Part shown: one piece after another, positions 43,713 to 64,000 of the stretch
Layout: every line of letters starts with the position of its first letter
Numbering within the stretch: the first letter of the stretch is position 1
DNA from: Amoebidium appalachense
Taxonomy: Eukaryota > Ichthyosporea
NCBI GenBank assembly: GCA_963693365.1
Contig: CAVNZM010000011.1
Span: 2,046,001 to 2,110,000, forward strand
DNA length: 64,000 bases
Direction of reading: 5' to 3'
Translations under genes and position numbers: made by a program
The notes under the pieces: generated by a model
The model's input: the letters and a program-made list of their open reading frames with translations, nothing else
What the model was told of the DNA's origin: nothing
Database searches by the model: none

Positions 43713-45716
43713 ATGCTTCAGGCCGTCTCCCTCCATTCCGAGTCACCTTGGCGCCCTTGGAACACACACGGCCACTCATACTCCAAAGACGCCAGTGACC
43801 TACGTGACGAACACGACAGCGGAGTGGCCAGCATGGAGTCCACAGCCCCGCCTCCACTGTCAGTTACTCGACGGGATCCCTCCTTCACCTCGTTCGACTA
43901 CGCACACGCATCTACGCCTAAGGGGTCTCCTATGGATCTGGGTGATGAGCCGTCCGTGCCACCCGCACGTAGGTCGTATTCCGACGTGAGTTACCAAGGA
44001 GAGCCAGCAGCATATCACGACGAATATGAACGACGCGTGCAATACGACTCGAGATATCTGGGGGAGGTTGGCAGCAGCGGGCGCATTAGTGTGGACCGTC
44101 TTTCAGTGGCGCCCAAATACACAGACAAGCACTACTATAACAAACACGACTCATACAACGGCTATCCGGCCTCACGGTCAGAAGCCAGTTATCACAGCAC
44201 AAAGGCCGGCCGGCGGCCTTCATACTCGGACACACCGCACCCATACTCCCCTGGTGCTGCCTCTGCCAGTGAGAGACAGTACAGGGGGAGGGGGGGCGCA
44301 CGTGGCTACTATGAGGATGATTACACTGCAAGGCCGAGCACACTGTCAAGAGACTCCCACTACTTCAGGAGTGCCGATCATCTGCCGAGGCGGTCTCCCC
44401 CATACTGGCGACATACAGGCAAGTGCTTGGCACACCGGACAATAGATCGTTGGGATAATAACTGTTTAGGCCTGGGAATTTTTTGTCCGGGAGGTATTCC
44501 AAGGGAGCAAGGGGGGGGGGGGGGGGGGGGGGGGGTTGTTTCGGGACGAAGTTAACTAACTCCAACGAGGAGAGCTTAAACTTTTTTGTGACTAATCCAA
44601 CTGATGGTAACGTCATCTCACTGGGTTCTGACATCTGTGTTCGTCACACAGGTGATGCGCACAGCGAAGTTCCACCCACCGCCCTGTACGAGTCAGCGCC
44701 CACCCTTCCAGCATTTTCCAGCAGCTACCGATACTCCCGTGAGTCTGTGCGTGACCGGCCCTACCTGAGCCCCTACGACCGCCCTCAGCCCAGCCGCCGC
44801 CACAGTATGGACCACAACACCAGCCTGGCCGAGCGAACAGACGCACCAACACACCCCTCCTCCATATTCTCCCGGTCCGCACATTCCTTTGGAACTATGC
44901 CCCTGGGCAGCCGCCCAAGGGACTACCCCGCCGGCGACTGGGAACGGCCGCGTAATGAGTCTTTGCACCGTTATGGAGAGTTTGCAAGTGGCCGCAACAG
45001 CAACGCCAGTGTGGAGCCTATGGAGAGCCCAAGGAGGCAGCGGCTGAATGGTTTGCGCAAACACGGCTCATCCTATATGCAGGAGGGCGAGCAGGGGGGG
45101 GATTTGCACTCTCCACCAAGCAACGGGGAGGCACTGAGGGGCATGGGGTCGGACACAGCAAGTGGGCCTGGGCGTGTGTCCTCGCCTGTGGACGATGGCA
45201 GCGTAGGATCGGAAGAGCCAAGGGTATGCACTCCTTTCTTCCCCCTCCGGTTAGCTCAGGTTTTTAACAATCAGTTTCGCAAATTTGAAAGCGAATGATT
45301 CGTGAAGGTTGCCTAGATGGTGGTGGTGTGGGTGACGCCTTTCTTTTTGTGGGGAGTGGGATCCGGAGGAGGGGGTCATAGGGAGCATGCTCAAGGAGAA
45401 TTTGCCATAGATTACAGGCTGAAGCCGAGGCTAAGCAAAACACTAGCGCTCGTGGCAAGTATATGCCTTTACTGTTGGCCCGGTGAAGTGCACTTTAAGC
45501 TAGTGTGACCCAGAATATTCTACTTCTATTTTTGTGTGACCCCCCCCCCCCCCCCCCCCCCCCCCCCAAAGAGAGAGGTGTCGAACTTCGAAAAGGTCAA
45601 CTCATAGCTGTGCCCCCACAGGTGTCTGTTCCCAACAGTCGCAGAAAGAAGCCCCCCATAGTCAGGACTGACCGCCCGTGCTCCCACTGTGGCACCACCG
45701 AGGTAAGACTCGTTCC

Positions 45717-45799
<83 letters not shown>

Positions 45800-45949
45800 G
45801 GGGAAACAAAAAAAAGAAGCTTTCAGTGAAAAATGAAAACGAAATAGGTGGGGAAAAAACACCTACAATAAGACGTGAAATGCGGACACTGTGCGTGGCC
45901 ATGTCCAGAGTCCCTCCTTCCTCTGCCCCGCCCGGCCCCCCTCTGAGAC

Positions 45950-45998
<49 letters not shown>

Positions 45999-46301
45999 CC
46001 CCCTGGTAACAGAAGTATGAAGCTTGCACATTTATTAAGCCTCTTACCTTTCGGATGTGGCGATCGAGTTGTAGTCGGTGTGGGCTGACTGTCACTGCCG
46101 GTTCACTTAAAGAGTATTCTAACGGCCATTCTGTTCGGTTCACAGAGCTGCACCTGGCGGCCTGGCCCAGAGGGATCCGGCACCCTGTGCAACACGTGCG
46201 GCTACTATTACCGCCGCCACGGCAAGCTCAACATGCGCCGAAAATTGCGCACACAAACCACTGTGGACCCAAACGAGTCAAGTGCTACCGAGGAGAAATG
46301 A
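43713..46301 (+). CDS. GATA-type zinc finger transcription factor, 4 exons
   Basis: Exons 43713-44418, 44652-45223, 45622-45702 and 46146-46301 give about 504 residues with matching phases. The ATG follows an in-frame TGA, which fixes it as the first Met of the exon. One GATA finger lies near the C-terminus: C446-X2-C449-X18-C468-X2-C471, reading CSHCGTTESCTWRPGPEG then LCNTCGYYYRRHGK. This is the X18 (type IVb) spacing common in fungal and plant-like GATA factors, rather than the X17 form of animal GATA1-6. A basic stretch (RRKKPP) precedes the finger. The first ~425 residues are Ser/Tyr/Pro/Arg-rich and disordered-looking, with SYSD, SYHS and RRPSYSD motifs that could be phosphorylated. The family binds (A/T)GATA(A/G) in nuclear DNA. 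The intron after 44418 starts GCAAGT, a GC donor. The intron after 45702 splits the finger between its two Cys pairs. Targets are unknown. Confidence 0.92.
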
Positions 46302-47104
46302 TTGGAATGCTAAATGTCAGGACAAAGGAGACGAGGTTCACTGCATCAATTTGGTAAATGTCTGGACCGTCAGTTAACCGTTACTATTTTGATAGTGACA
46401 GCGTGTGAGGTTAGAAGTAATGCTGTAACCGTAGTAGAATGAAAAGGCTCAACGTTATTATTATCCTGGAAGAAAGTTTAGCTCAGTACCCTAGCGCACA
46501 GTACTGATGTATTGATGTATAGCGGTCTTACGAATAGTAATTATAAACAGCCATTTGCTGTAGCGTGGTGTACAGTAGCAGATATCGATGCCACATAAAT
46601 AAATGCAGGTGTGAGATCCCACAACTTGCTGAATGACCGTGCCGTGTGAGTGATCACTGTCAGTGAAAGATTCGGAGCTCAAGTGCACTACTCGATTTTA
46701 AGTCTTCGGAAAGTACGTGTGCGCCACGGTGTGTGGCCACGGTGTGTGTGTACTATTTAGCACGTGTGTTTGTGTGTGTGTGTGTGTGTGCATCGTGTGT
46801 GTACGGCCGGCTTGTATATACGCGTGTGTGGATTCATCACTGCAGGTAGCTACGATAGGGAGCCCCTACGTACGTACGGTATACTGCCCCAAGCATTTTC
46901 TGGGATTACGTAATCCAAATCGGGCCACGGCTCACTGGCAGAATCGAACCCGAATCGTTTCAAGTCCTTCAAGCCCATGGCGCGAAACTTGGTCATGGAG
47001 AGGGACTCAGAGGGAGAGAGCGCTGGGCGGGTCATGAAGAGGGAGAGAGAGAGCTAGGCGTCGTTGACAGGGCAGAGACCACAGGTGCTCGCAGAGTTTA
47101 GAGG
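46302..47104. other. Spacer between GATA and MED17 genes
   Basis: About 800 bp, mostly unique sequence with one short (GT)n near 46767-46790. It should contain the 3' flank of the GATA gene and the MED17 promoter. I see no RNA gene or clear core promoter motif. Confidence 0.6.
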
Positions 47105-58542
<11,438 letters not shown>

Positions 58543-59011
58543 ATGTCTCGCCGCGCCCCCCCACCACCCCAAGCCAATCTGCTTGATGAGCCATTAATTG
58601 ACATCAACACCTCAAGTACACAACCTCCCCTTCAACCGAACACCTCACCCACTCCCATACTTACACCTACTACCACAACACCACAAACTGTACCATCCTC
58701 ATCACAGCATCCGGTTGCTTATCCAACTTTCAGCGATACAAATCCTAGAGACCCCCATCAAAATGCCCAAAGGGCAGCCCCAACTGAAAGAACCCCGCCA
58801 CCTCAACGTCCCCCACACCAAGAAAACCAACCGTTAGGTGTATTTACGGGACCCCTCCCACCCGACTTTCTTCGATTGGTACCACCTCCTGCCCCTGTGT
58901 TACAGCCCGTTGCTCCCCAACCACCCACGGTTCCGTATTCAACTTCGTATGGGCCCCCACAGCCTTCCCCGGGTATGGTCAGAACACTTTTTGTCGAAGT
59001 GCTCGTGAGTA

Positions 59012-59046
<35 letters not shown>

Positions 59047-59889
59047 ACCTCCCCCTCCTATCACGGCCACTTAACTATTTAACCCCCCTGGCCCAGTTCC
59101 CTTCCTTTGCCCCCCCCCCCCCCCCCTCCCTCCCCCCTACCCCCCCCCTCCCCCCCCCCCCCCCCCCCCCCCCCCGCCCCATCTTGTCCCATTGCGAACA
59201 TTCATTACCGTTCTGACCCCAATCGTCATAGCTCCCAAACTCATCGATCACCTGCTCTGCTATTTACCCCTGCCCTTCTCTTCACTATCTGCCTCTAATG
59301 CCGGCCCAACTCGCATACCCCCTCCCCCCCCCCCCCCCCCCCCCCCTCCCTCCCTCCCCCCCACAACTCTCTTCCCTCCCTCTCCCTCCCTCTGTTCCGT
59401 AGTTCTTCTTGTCCTACTTACCCTGGCCTTCCTGCCGGCTTTCCAGCTTTGCTTGGTTTTTTTGTATTTTAGTCGTTGTGACCTGTTTTTTTTTTTTTGT
59501 TTTTTTTTGCCCCCACCCAGATGTCCGTATGTTTTGCAAGCTCGTCTGGGTCCTTTTTGCGCTTCTCTCTTCCCTATCCATGTCCCCCTCCCCATCTCCC
59601 CTCCCCTCCCCTCCCTCCCCATGGGCTCCCTCCAAAATATGATCTTTCCAAGTCCCATAGACGACCAATATTCCCCCTTGCCTTGCCATGCTTTGCAGTA
59701 CGCCTATGCATTAACCCCTTAACTCCATTCACCCACTCTTCAGGACGGTAAATTCAAGAAGAACCACGGCTTCACCCCCATGTCTTTGTACTGTAAGCTA
59801 CGGGTTGCCGATGCTGCTTTGATTACAAACACCCACGAGCACGGGGGCACCACACCCTCTTGGAACACCCGCCTAAGATTGTACTCCCG

Positions 59890-59925
<36 letters not shown>

Positions 59926-60716
59926 CCCTCCACCCCCTCCCCCCTCCCCCTCCCCCTCCCCCTCCACCCCACCCCACCCCCTTCCCCACCCCCTCCCCCA
60001 ACCCCCCCCCCCCCCCCCCCGTCCCTGTCTCCTTCCCCCCCTCCCTTTTTTCAAATCCCCCCCCCCCCTTCCCCCCCGGCACTTGGATTTCCCCTTCCCC
60101 TTTCCCCCTTTTCCTTTAGCGTCTCCCTCCTCTGAAGCATCCCCTCTCCTCCCCCCCCTCAATAAATGGTGGTGGTGATGGTGGTGGTGGGGGGGGGGGG
60201 GGGGGGGGGGGTACACATGCACGACACATGCATGCTCGCACACACACAAACACGCACACACGCACACACACACAACACACACAACACACGTTTACACACG
60301 TTAATGCACACATGCAGACACACACACACCCGCTTTTCACTCTCCGTTCTCACTTTCTCCTCTCCGGCTCTTCTTCCCCCCCCCTTCCCCCTGCTTCCCG
60401 CTCTCCACACCCATGTCCCGTATCCCTGGTCTGATTCATTCGTGTGGTGATTGGCTACACCAGAAATATTCAACTAGGCACATTCCAATGCACAGGCACT
60501 CAAGTGCCGCAAACACTATCATTTGTTACACCGATTTGTTTCTCTTGCTGCGCCCCAATATTAACCCCCACTTTCATGCACACAGTGTGCTTGGTGCAAA
60601 CAGTCCCCAGCGGCTGTATCTTGAGGTCTACGACACTGGTTTCTTCAGTGATGACCGCATTGCCTGGGCTGAGGTTTCCCTCGAGGATGTCTATTCCTCA
60701 AACGAGGAGCACGTAC

Positions 60717-60747
<31 letters not shown>

Positions 60748-61102
60748 AAAACCCCCCCCCCCCCCCGAATCAAATGAAGGTTAAGAGGAGACTGCACGTG
60801 CATGTGTATCGATGTTGTATGTTAGTGGTGGATCATTTGACGTCGAAACGACATGGGTACAGTCACCACCCACACACATGCACTAAGGGGCTCCAGCTAC
60901 ACCCTGAACAGCCCTGATATATAAAGGGGAATGCAAGATGCACACAGACGTTTGCTTAGCACAACAAATACAGACCTAGATGCACGTGCATATGCCTGCA
61001 TGCAGTTAAGCTCCGATGTTGACACTTCCTTTTTTCCCCCCATCTCTATCTTTTTTCATTTTCCCCTTTCTTTTATCCCCTAAACCCTTCTCCTCTCCCC
61101 CC

Positions 61103-61152
<50 letters not shown>

Positions 61153-61378
61153 CCTGTGTATGATGCATGCTTTTGTGCTGTGCATTTTCTGCATTGCGTT
61201 ATCTGTCATGAATGTGACTTCGTACTCAGCAACACACCCTACCCCCTGAGGATGGGCTCTACTTATGACGCATACTGTGCGCATGGCTGATGTTGCATAC
61301 TTGAATGTTTGCCTTTGCATGTGTCCTGCACCATGCTTCTCATCGTGTATGCGTACTTCGTACCGTGTTCCGCATTCA

Positions 61379-61435
<57 letters not shown>

Positions 61436-61436
61436 A

Positions 61437-61469
<33 letters not shown>

Positions 61470-61602
61470 CGGGATGAGTGTTATAGCTTATACGATGCAC
61501 ACACTGCTTAGCAATCTTTAACATCTGGTTTTTATTGTCCGTCGCGAATGTGTACCTCGTATTCTATAATGGATTCTAAACCCTCCTCCCTTTCACACAC
61601 AC

Positions 61603-61647
<45 letters not shown>

Positions 61648-61654
61648 AGACACA

Positions 61655-61693
<39 letters not shown>

Positions 61694-62848
61694 CACACTG
61701 GGCAGGTGAAGATGGTTGAAGTGACGTCCAAAGATGGCAAGGTGGAGGGCCAGGTGAAGCTGGTGCTGATATTACAGGTGGGTATTCCATGGGCCCATGT
61801 GTGTGTGCACGTGTGTGTGTGCATGGGGTACGGGTGTGAATGTGTACGTGTACATGACCCTGAGGTGCATGTGCGTTGCGGGCATATGGCATGTTTGCAG
61901 ACTCAAGTGTGGCCTAGTACATGTGTATGCGTATGTGTGTGTGTGCGTGTGTGCGATGGTGCATGCATGCACACATGGGGATGCAGGTATCCGGGCGAGT
62001 GAGTGTGTGTAGGTCTGCGTATATGTATGTTTATGGGTTGGGTGAAGGGAAGGCCCCCAGGAAAACGGGTGAAGGGAAAGGCCACCGGGGAAAACGGGCA
62101 GTAGGGGGTGGGGGAGGGAGAGGAGGGGGTGGGAAGAATAGGCAGTTTGGGATGGAAAGAGGGGGGGGGGAGGTTGGAGAGGGGGGGGAGGGGGGAAGGT
62201 TATAAATGTGTCCGCGGCGGGCGGCAGATCAGATTCCATGGATTAAAACTGGCAGGCCCAGATCGATAATGTCATATGTCGCCAACAATTTATTCTTGGT
62301 TGCAGCCGCTACGGCAGCCAAAACCCCATACATGCTTAGTTGAAAACATGTAGGAAACAAAGACGCTCATTATGGTACTAAGTTTTACTACATACAAAAC
62401 AAAACAGCAAACTTCACTAAATGAAACCTTGTTGCGCACCCCCTTTATAGTAGCCGAAATTCGAAATGTTGGACTGTCTATCTGAATTGACCAATCAAAT
62501 GCGCCGACTCAAATTCGTAGTCTCCCCCCGGCGGCATCACATCGGACTGGCAATTTTGGCTTCCAGCGCCGCCGGCGCCAGCAGCGTGCTACTACAAAGC
62601 CAATTTTTACTTAGTAGAAGTTTATGCTTATTTTTCGCGCTAAGCAACGAATGGTATTAAAAAACGCTTCTTTTAGTTCTTCGCATTTTGAGTTTAGGTT
62701 TGTTAGGTTTATAGTACAAATAAAGCGGTGTTTATTATGGATGATGGATGAAAAGGGATTCAGGCCTATTTCGTCGATCCAGCCTGCTAGCGTTTATTCA
62801 GCAATCTGGCTCGCGTACACATCTATGTCTATCTGTATGCTGCTGCCC

Positions 62849-62881
<33 letters not shown>

Positions 62882-63283
62882 AGGTTTTTGCCATTCAAGG
62901 GGTGGGGGGGGGGGGGGGGGGGGGGGGGGGAGGAGGGCTAAATATGTTCTGTGGATGGCTTGGTTGATGCTGGTTTATCTAGTGGTTGGGCGGCCGGCGT
63001 GCATTTGTATTGAAATCATTAAGTTGCTGAGTTGTTACGCTTGGGTGGATGGTATTGAGGTGGTGATTAGCAGGGTGTTTAGTCCGTACAATCCTCACTA
63101 TAGAGTGCCCTAACCAGTATGTGCCGGCTGCCGACCCCCAACTTCTATAAAAGGCTAGCATCTGACGAAATCCATTGGCAGTTGGCGCCCATGCCTGTGC
63201 AGGTGCAGCACGTAATGACGAGGGATGGAGTCTACTACACACAGAGCAGGCAGGTCCCTGTAAACGACCATGCCGTGCAGCAG
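58543..63283 (+). CDS. TOLLIP: Tollip homologue (TBD + C2), 3' end outside window
   Basis: Exons 58543-59004, 59744-59880, 60586-60712, 61706-61777 and probably 63182-63283, with matching phases. Residues 1-100 are a Pro/Thr/Gln-rich extension not present in animal Tollip. GVFTGPLPPDFLRLVP then matches the Tom1-binding (TBD) start of Tollip. The C2 domain follows: MVRTLFVEVL, KKNHGFTPMSLYCKLRVADA, TTPSWNTRLR, RLYLEVYDTGFFSDDRIAWA and a final strand KVEGQVKLVLILQ. Tollip is an endosomal adaptor that binds phosphoinositides through C2 and ubiquitin through a C-terminal CUE domain. No CUE domain is visible, so the gene should continue past the window. The fifth exon (LAPMPVQVQHVMTRDG) is the least certain; an earlier acceptor at 63117 would give a quick stop. 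Confidence 0.9.
61152..61260 (+). repeat. Dispersed poly-C-tailed repeat, divergent copy in TOLLIP intron 3
   Basis: Carries GATGCATGCTTTTGTGCTGT, TGACTTCGTACTCAGC and a short C run, then runs directly into TGAGGATGGGCTCTACTTAT of the next copy. Divergent, so boundaries are approximate. Confidence 0.55.
61263..61379 (+). repeat. Dispersed poly-C-tailed repeat, copy in TOLLIP intron 3
   Basis: 117 bp, near-identical to 50241-50357 (three visible mismatches), followed by about 55 C and then (AC)n. Same orientation as the host gene. Confidence 0.93.
61505..61585 (+). repeat. Dispersed poly-C-tailed repeat, divergent copy in TOLLIP intron 3
   Basis: GTCCGTCGCGAATGTGTACC, then TCGTATTCTATAATGGATTC and TAAACCC, resemble the 3' half of the family, best the 33245-33330 copy. 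It lies about 120 bp upstream of exon 61706. Confidence 0.5.
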
Positions 63284-63325
63284 GTGTGTGGATGTGGGTG
63301 TGTATTTTTTTCTTTTTTCTTTTTT

Positions 63326-63366
<41 letters not shown>

Positions 63367-64000
63367 GGGGGGGGGGGGGGGAGGGGGAGGGATAGCGATC
63401 GTGGAGGACTGAGGGTGGCATGGGGGAGGGGAGAGGGGGGGGGGGGGAGAAGGGGGGGGGGGGGGAGGGGGGGGGGAGGAGTAGAGAGGTTAATGATCCT
63501 CTGTGCCTAATGGTGGTGGTGGTGGTGGTGGTGGGGGAGGGGGGGGAGGGGGGGAGGGGGATGTCTTTGGTGTTGGTTGAATTGGTGGTGGTGGTGGTGT
63601 GTGTGTGCATGTGTGTGTGTGTGGGGGGGGGGGGGGGGGGGGGGAGGGGGGGGAAGGGGGGGTGTAAGAACCTGTGCGCATATGTGGTGGTGTTTTTTTT
63701 TTCCCTTCCCTTTTCTCCCTCTCTTTTTTATTGTTTTATTTTTTTATTTTTTATATTTATTTATTTTTAATTTTTTATTTTTTGGGGGGGGGGGGATTGT
63801 AACCGTGTGTCTGTGTGTGTGTGTGAATGTTTCAGTATGTGTGGGACGGTGGTCGTGGCTATCGTGCATGAATGGGAGGTGCAATAGAGGCAAGAAGGGG
63901 GGGGGGGGGGGGGGGGGGGTGGATGCCTCCCGACGACGATTTTCCACTCTGGCTGATTCCCATCCCCATCCCTTCCTCGCCTCTCCCCCTCCCTTCCCTC
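63284..64000. other. TOLLIP intron, repeat-rich window end
   Basis: Holds (AT)n at about 63328-63362, several poly-G blocks with A interruptions, (GGT)n at 63511-63533, T-rich sequence near 63690-63783 and a poly-G run near 63897-63919. No exon could be placed. Confidence 0.6.

Noticed and set aside
46925-46955. tRNA T-arm-like GGGTTCGATTC on the minus strand
   Set aside because: The flanking bases do not form a T-stem and no acceptor or anticodon arm can be found.
61471-61512. Apparent Tollip C2 segment RDECYSLYDAH after a CACACAG acceptor
   Set aside because: It resembles the animal motif KWYSL, but its phase does not join exon 60586-60712, and the frame hits a stop. Exon 61706 joins in phase.

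Overview
The window is eukaryotic nuclear DNA. Seven protein-coding loci can be followed, six of them split by many introns. Introns and intergenic spacers are filled with very long simple repeats: poly-G/poly-C runs of 20-62 bases, (GT/AC)n tracts up to about 165 bp, and one (GA)n tract above 200 bp. Four genes are recognisable by protein family: a Ras guanine-nucleotide exchange factor, a GATA-type zinc finger protein, Mediator subunit 17 and a Tollip homologue. A REM+CDC25 RasGEF, a Tollip (TBD plus C2) and long introns together suggest an opisthokont, most likely a unicellular holozoan such as an ichthyosporean. That assignment is inference; nothing in the window fixes the species.

Layout: an intronless plus-strand gene with an incomplete fungal-type zinc cluster (325-1926); a 3.9 kb spacer with a large hairpin and two tandem duplications; a minus-strand block (5858-17754) with a well-supported 11-exon single-pass secretory-pathway protein and, upstream of it, a second less certain secretory gene; a divergent spacer (17755-21267); a 21-exon RasGEF (21268-37812); a 5.9 kb spacer whose middle 3 kb has almost no simple repeats (37813-43712); a 4-exon GATA-finger gene (43713-46301); an 11-exon MED17 (47105-56925); and the 5' part of TOLLIP (58543 to beyond 63283; the CUE domain is not seen).

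Exon models were built by hand from acceptor and donor motifs, phase agreement and family similarity. For RasGEF, GATA, MED17 and the 11-exon gene every exon-exon phase agrees, apart from one single-base frame break in MED17 exon 8. The genes do not form a pathway: they cover signalling (RasGEF, Tollip), transcription (zinc-cluster protein, GATA, MED17) and secretion or membrane functions (the minus-strand pair).

The most interesting signals are in the non-coding DNA: a dispersed intronic repeat family ending in poly-C and shared by three unrelated genes (two copies about 97% identical); 3' splice sites formed by the last CAG of (AC)n microsatellites; three apparent GC-AG introns; a large near-perfect inverted repeat; and a six-copy 44 bp minisatellite beside a donor site.
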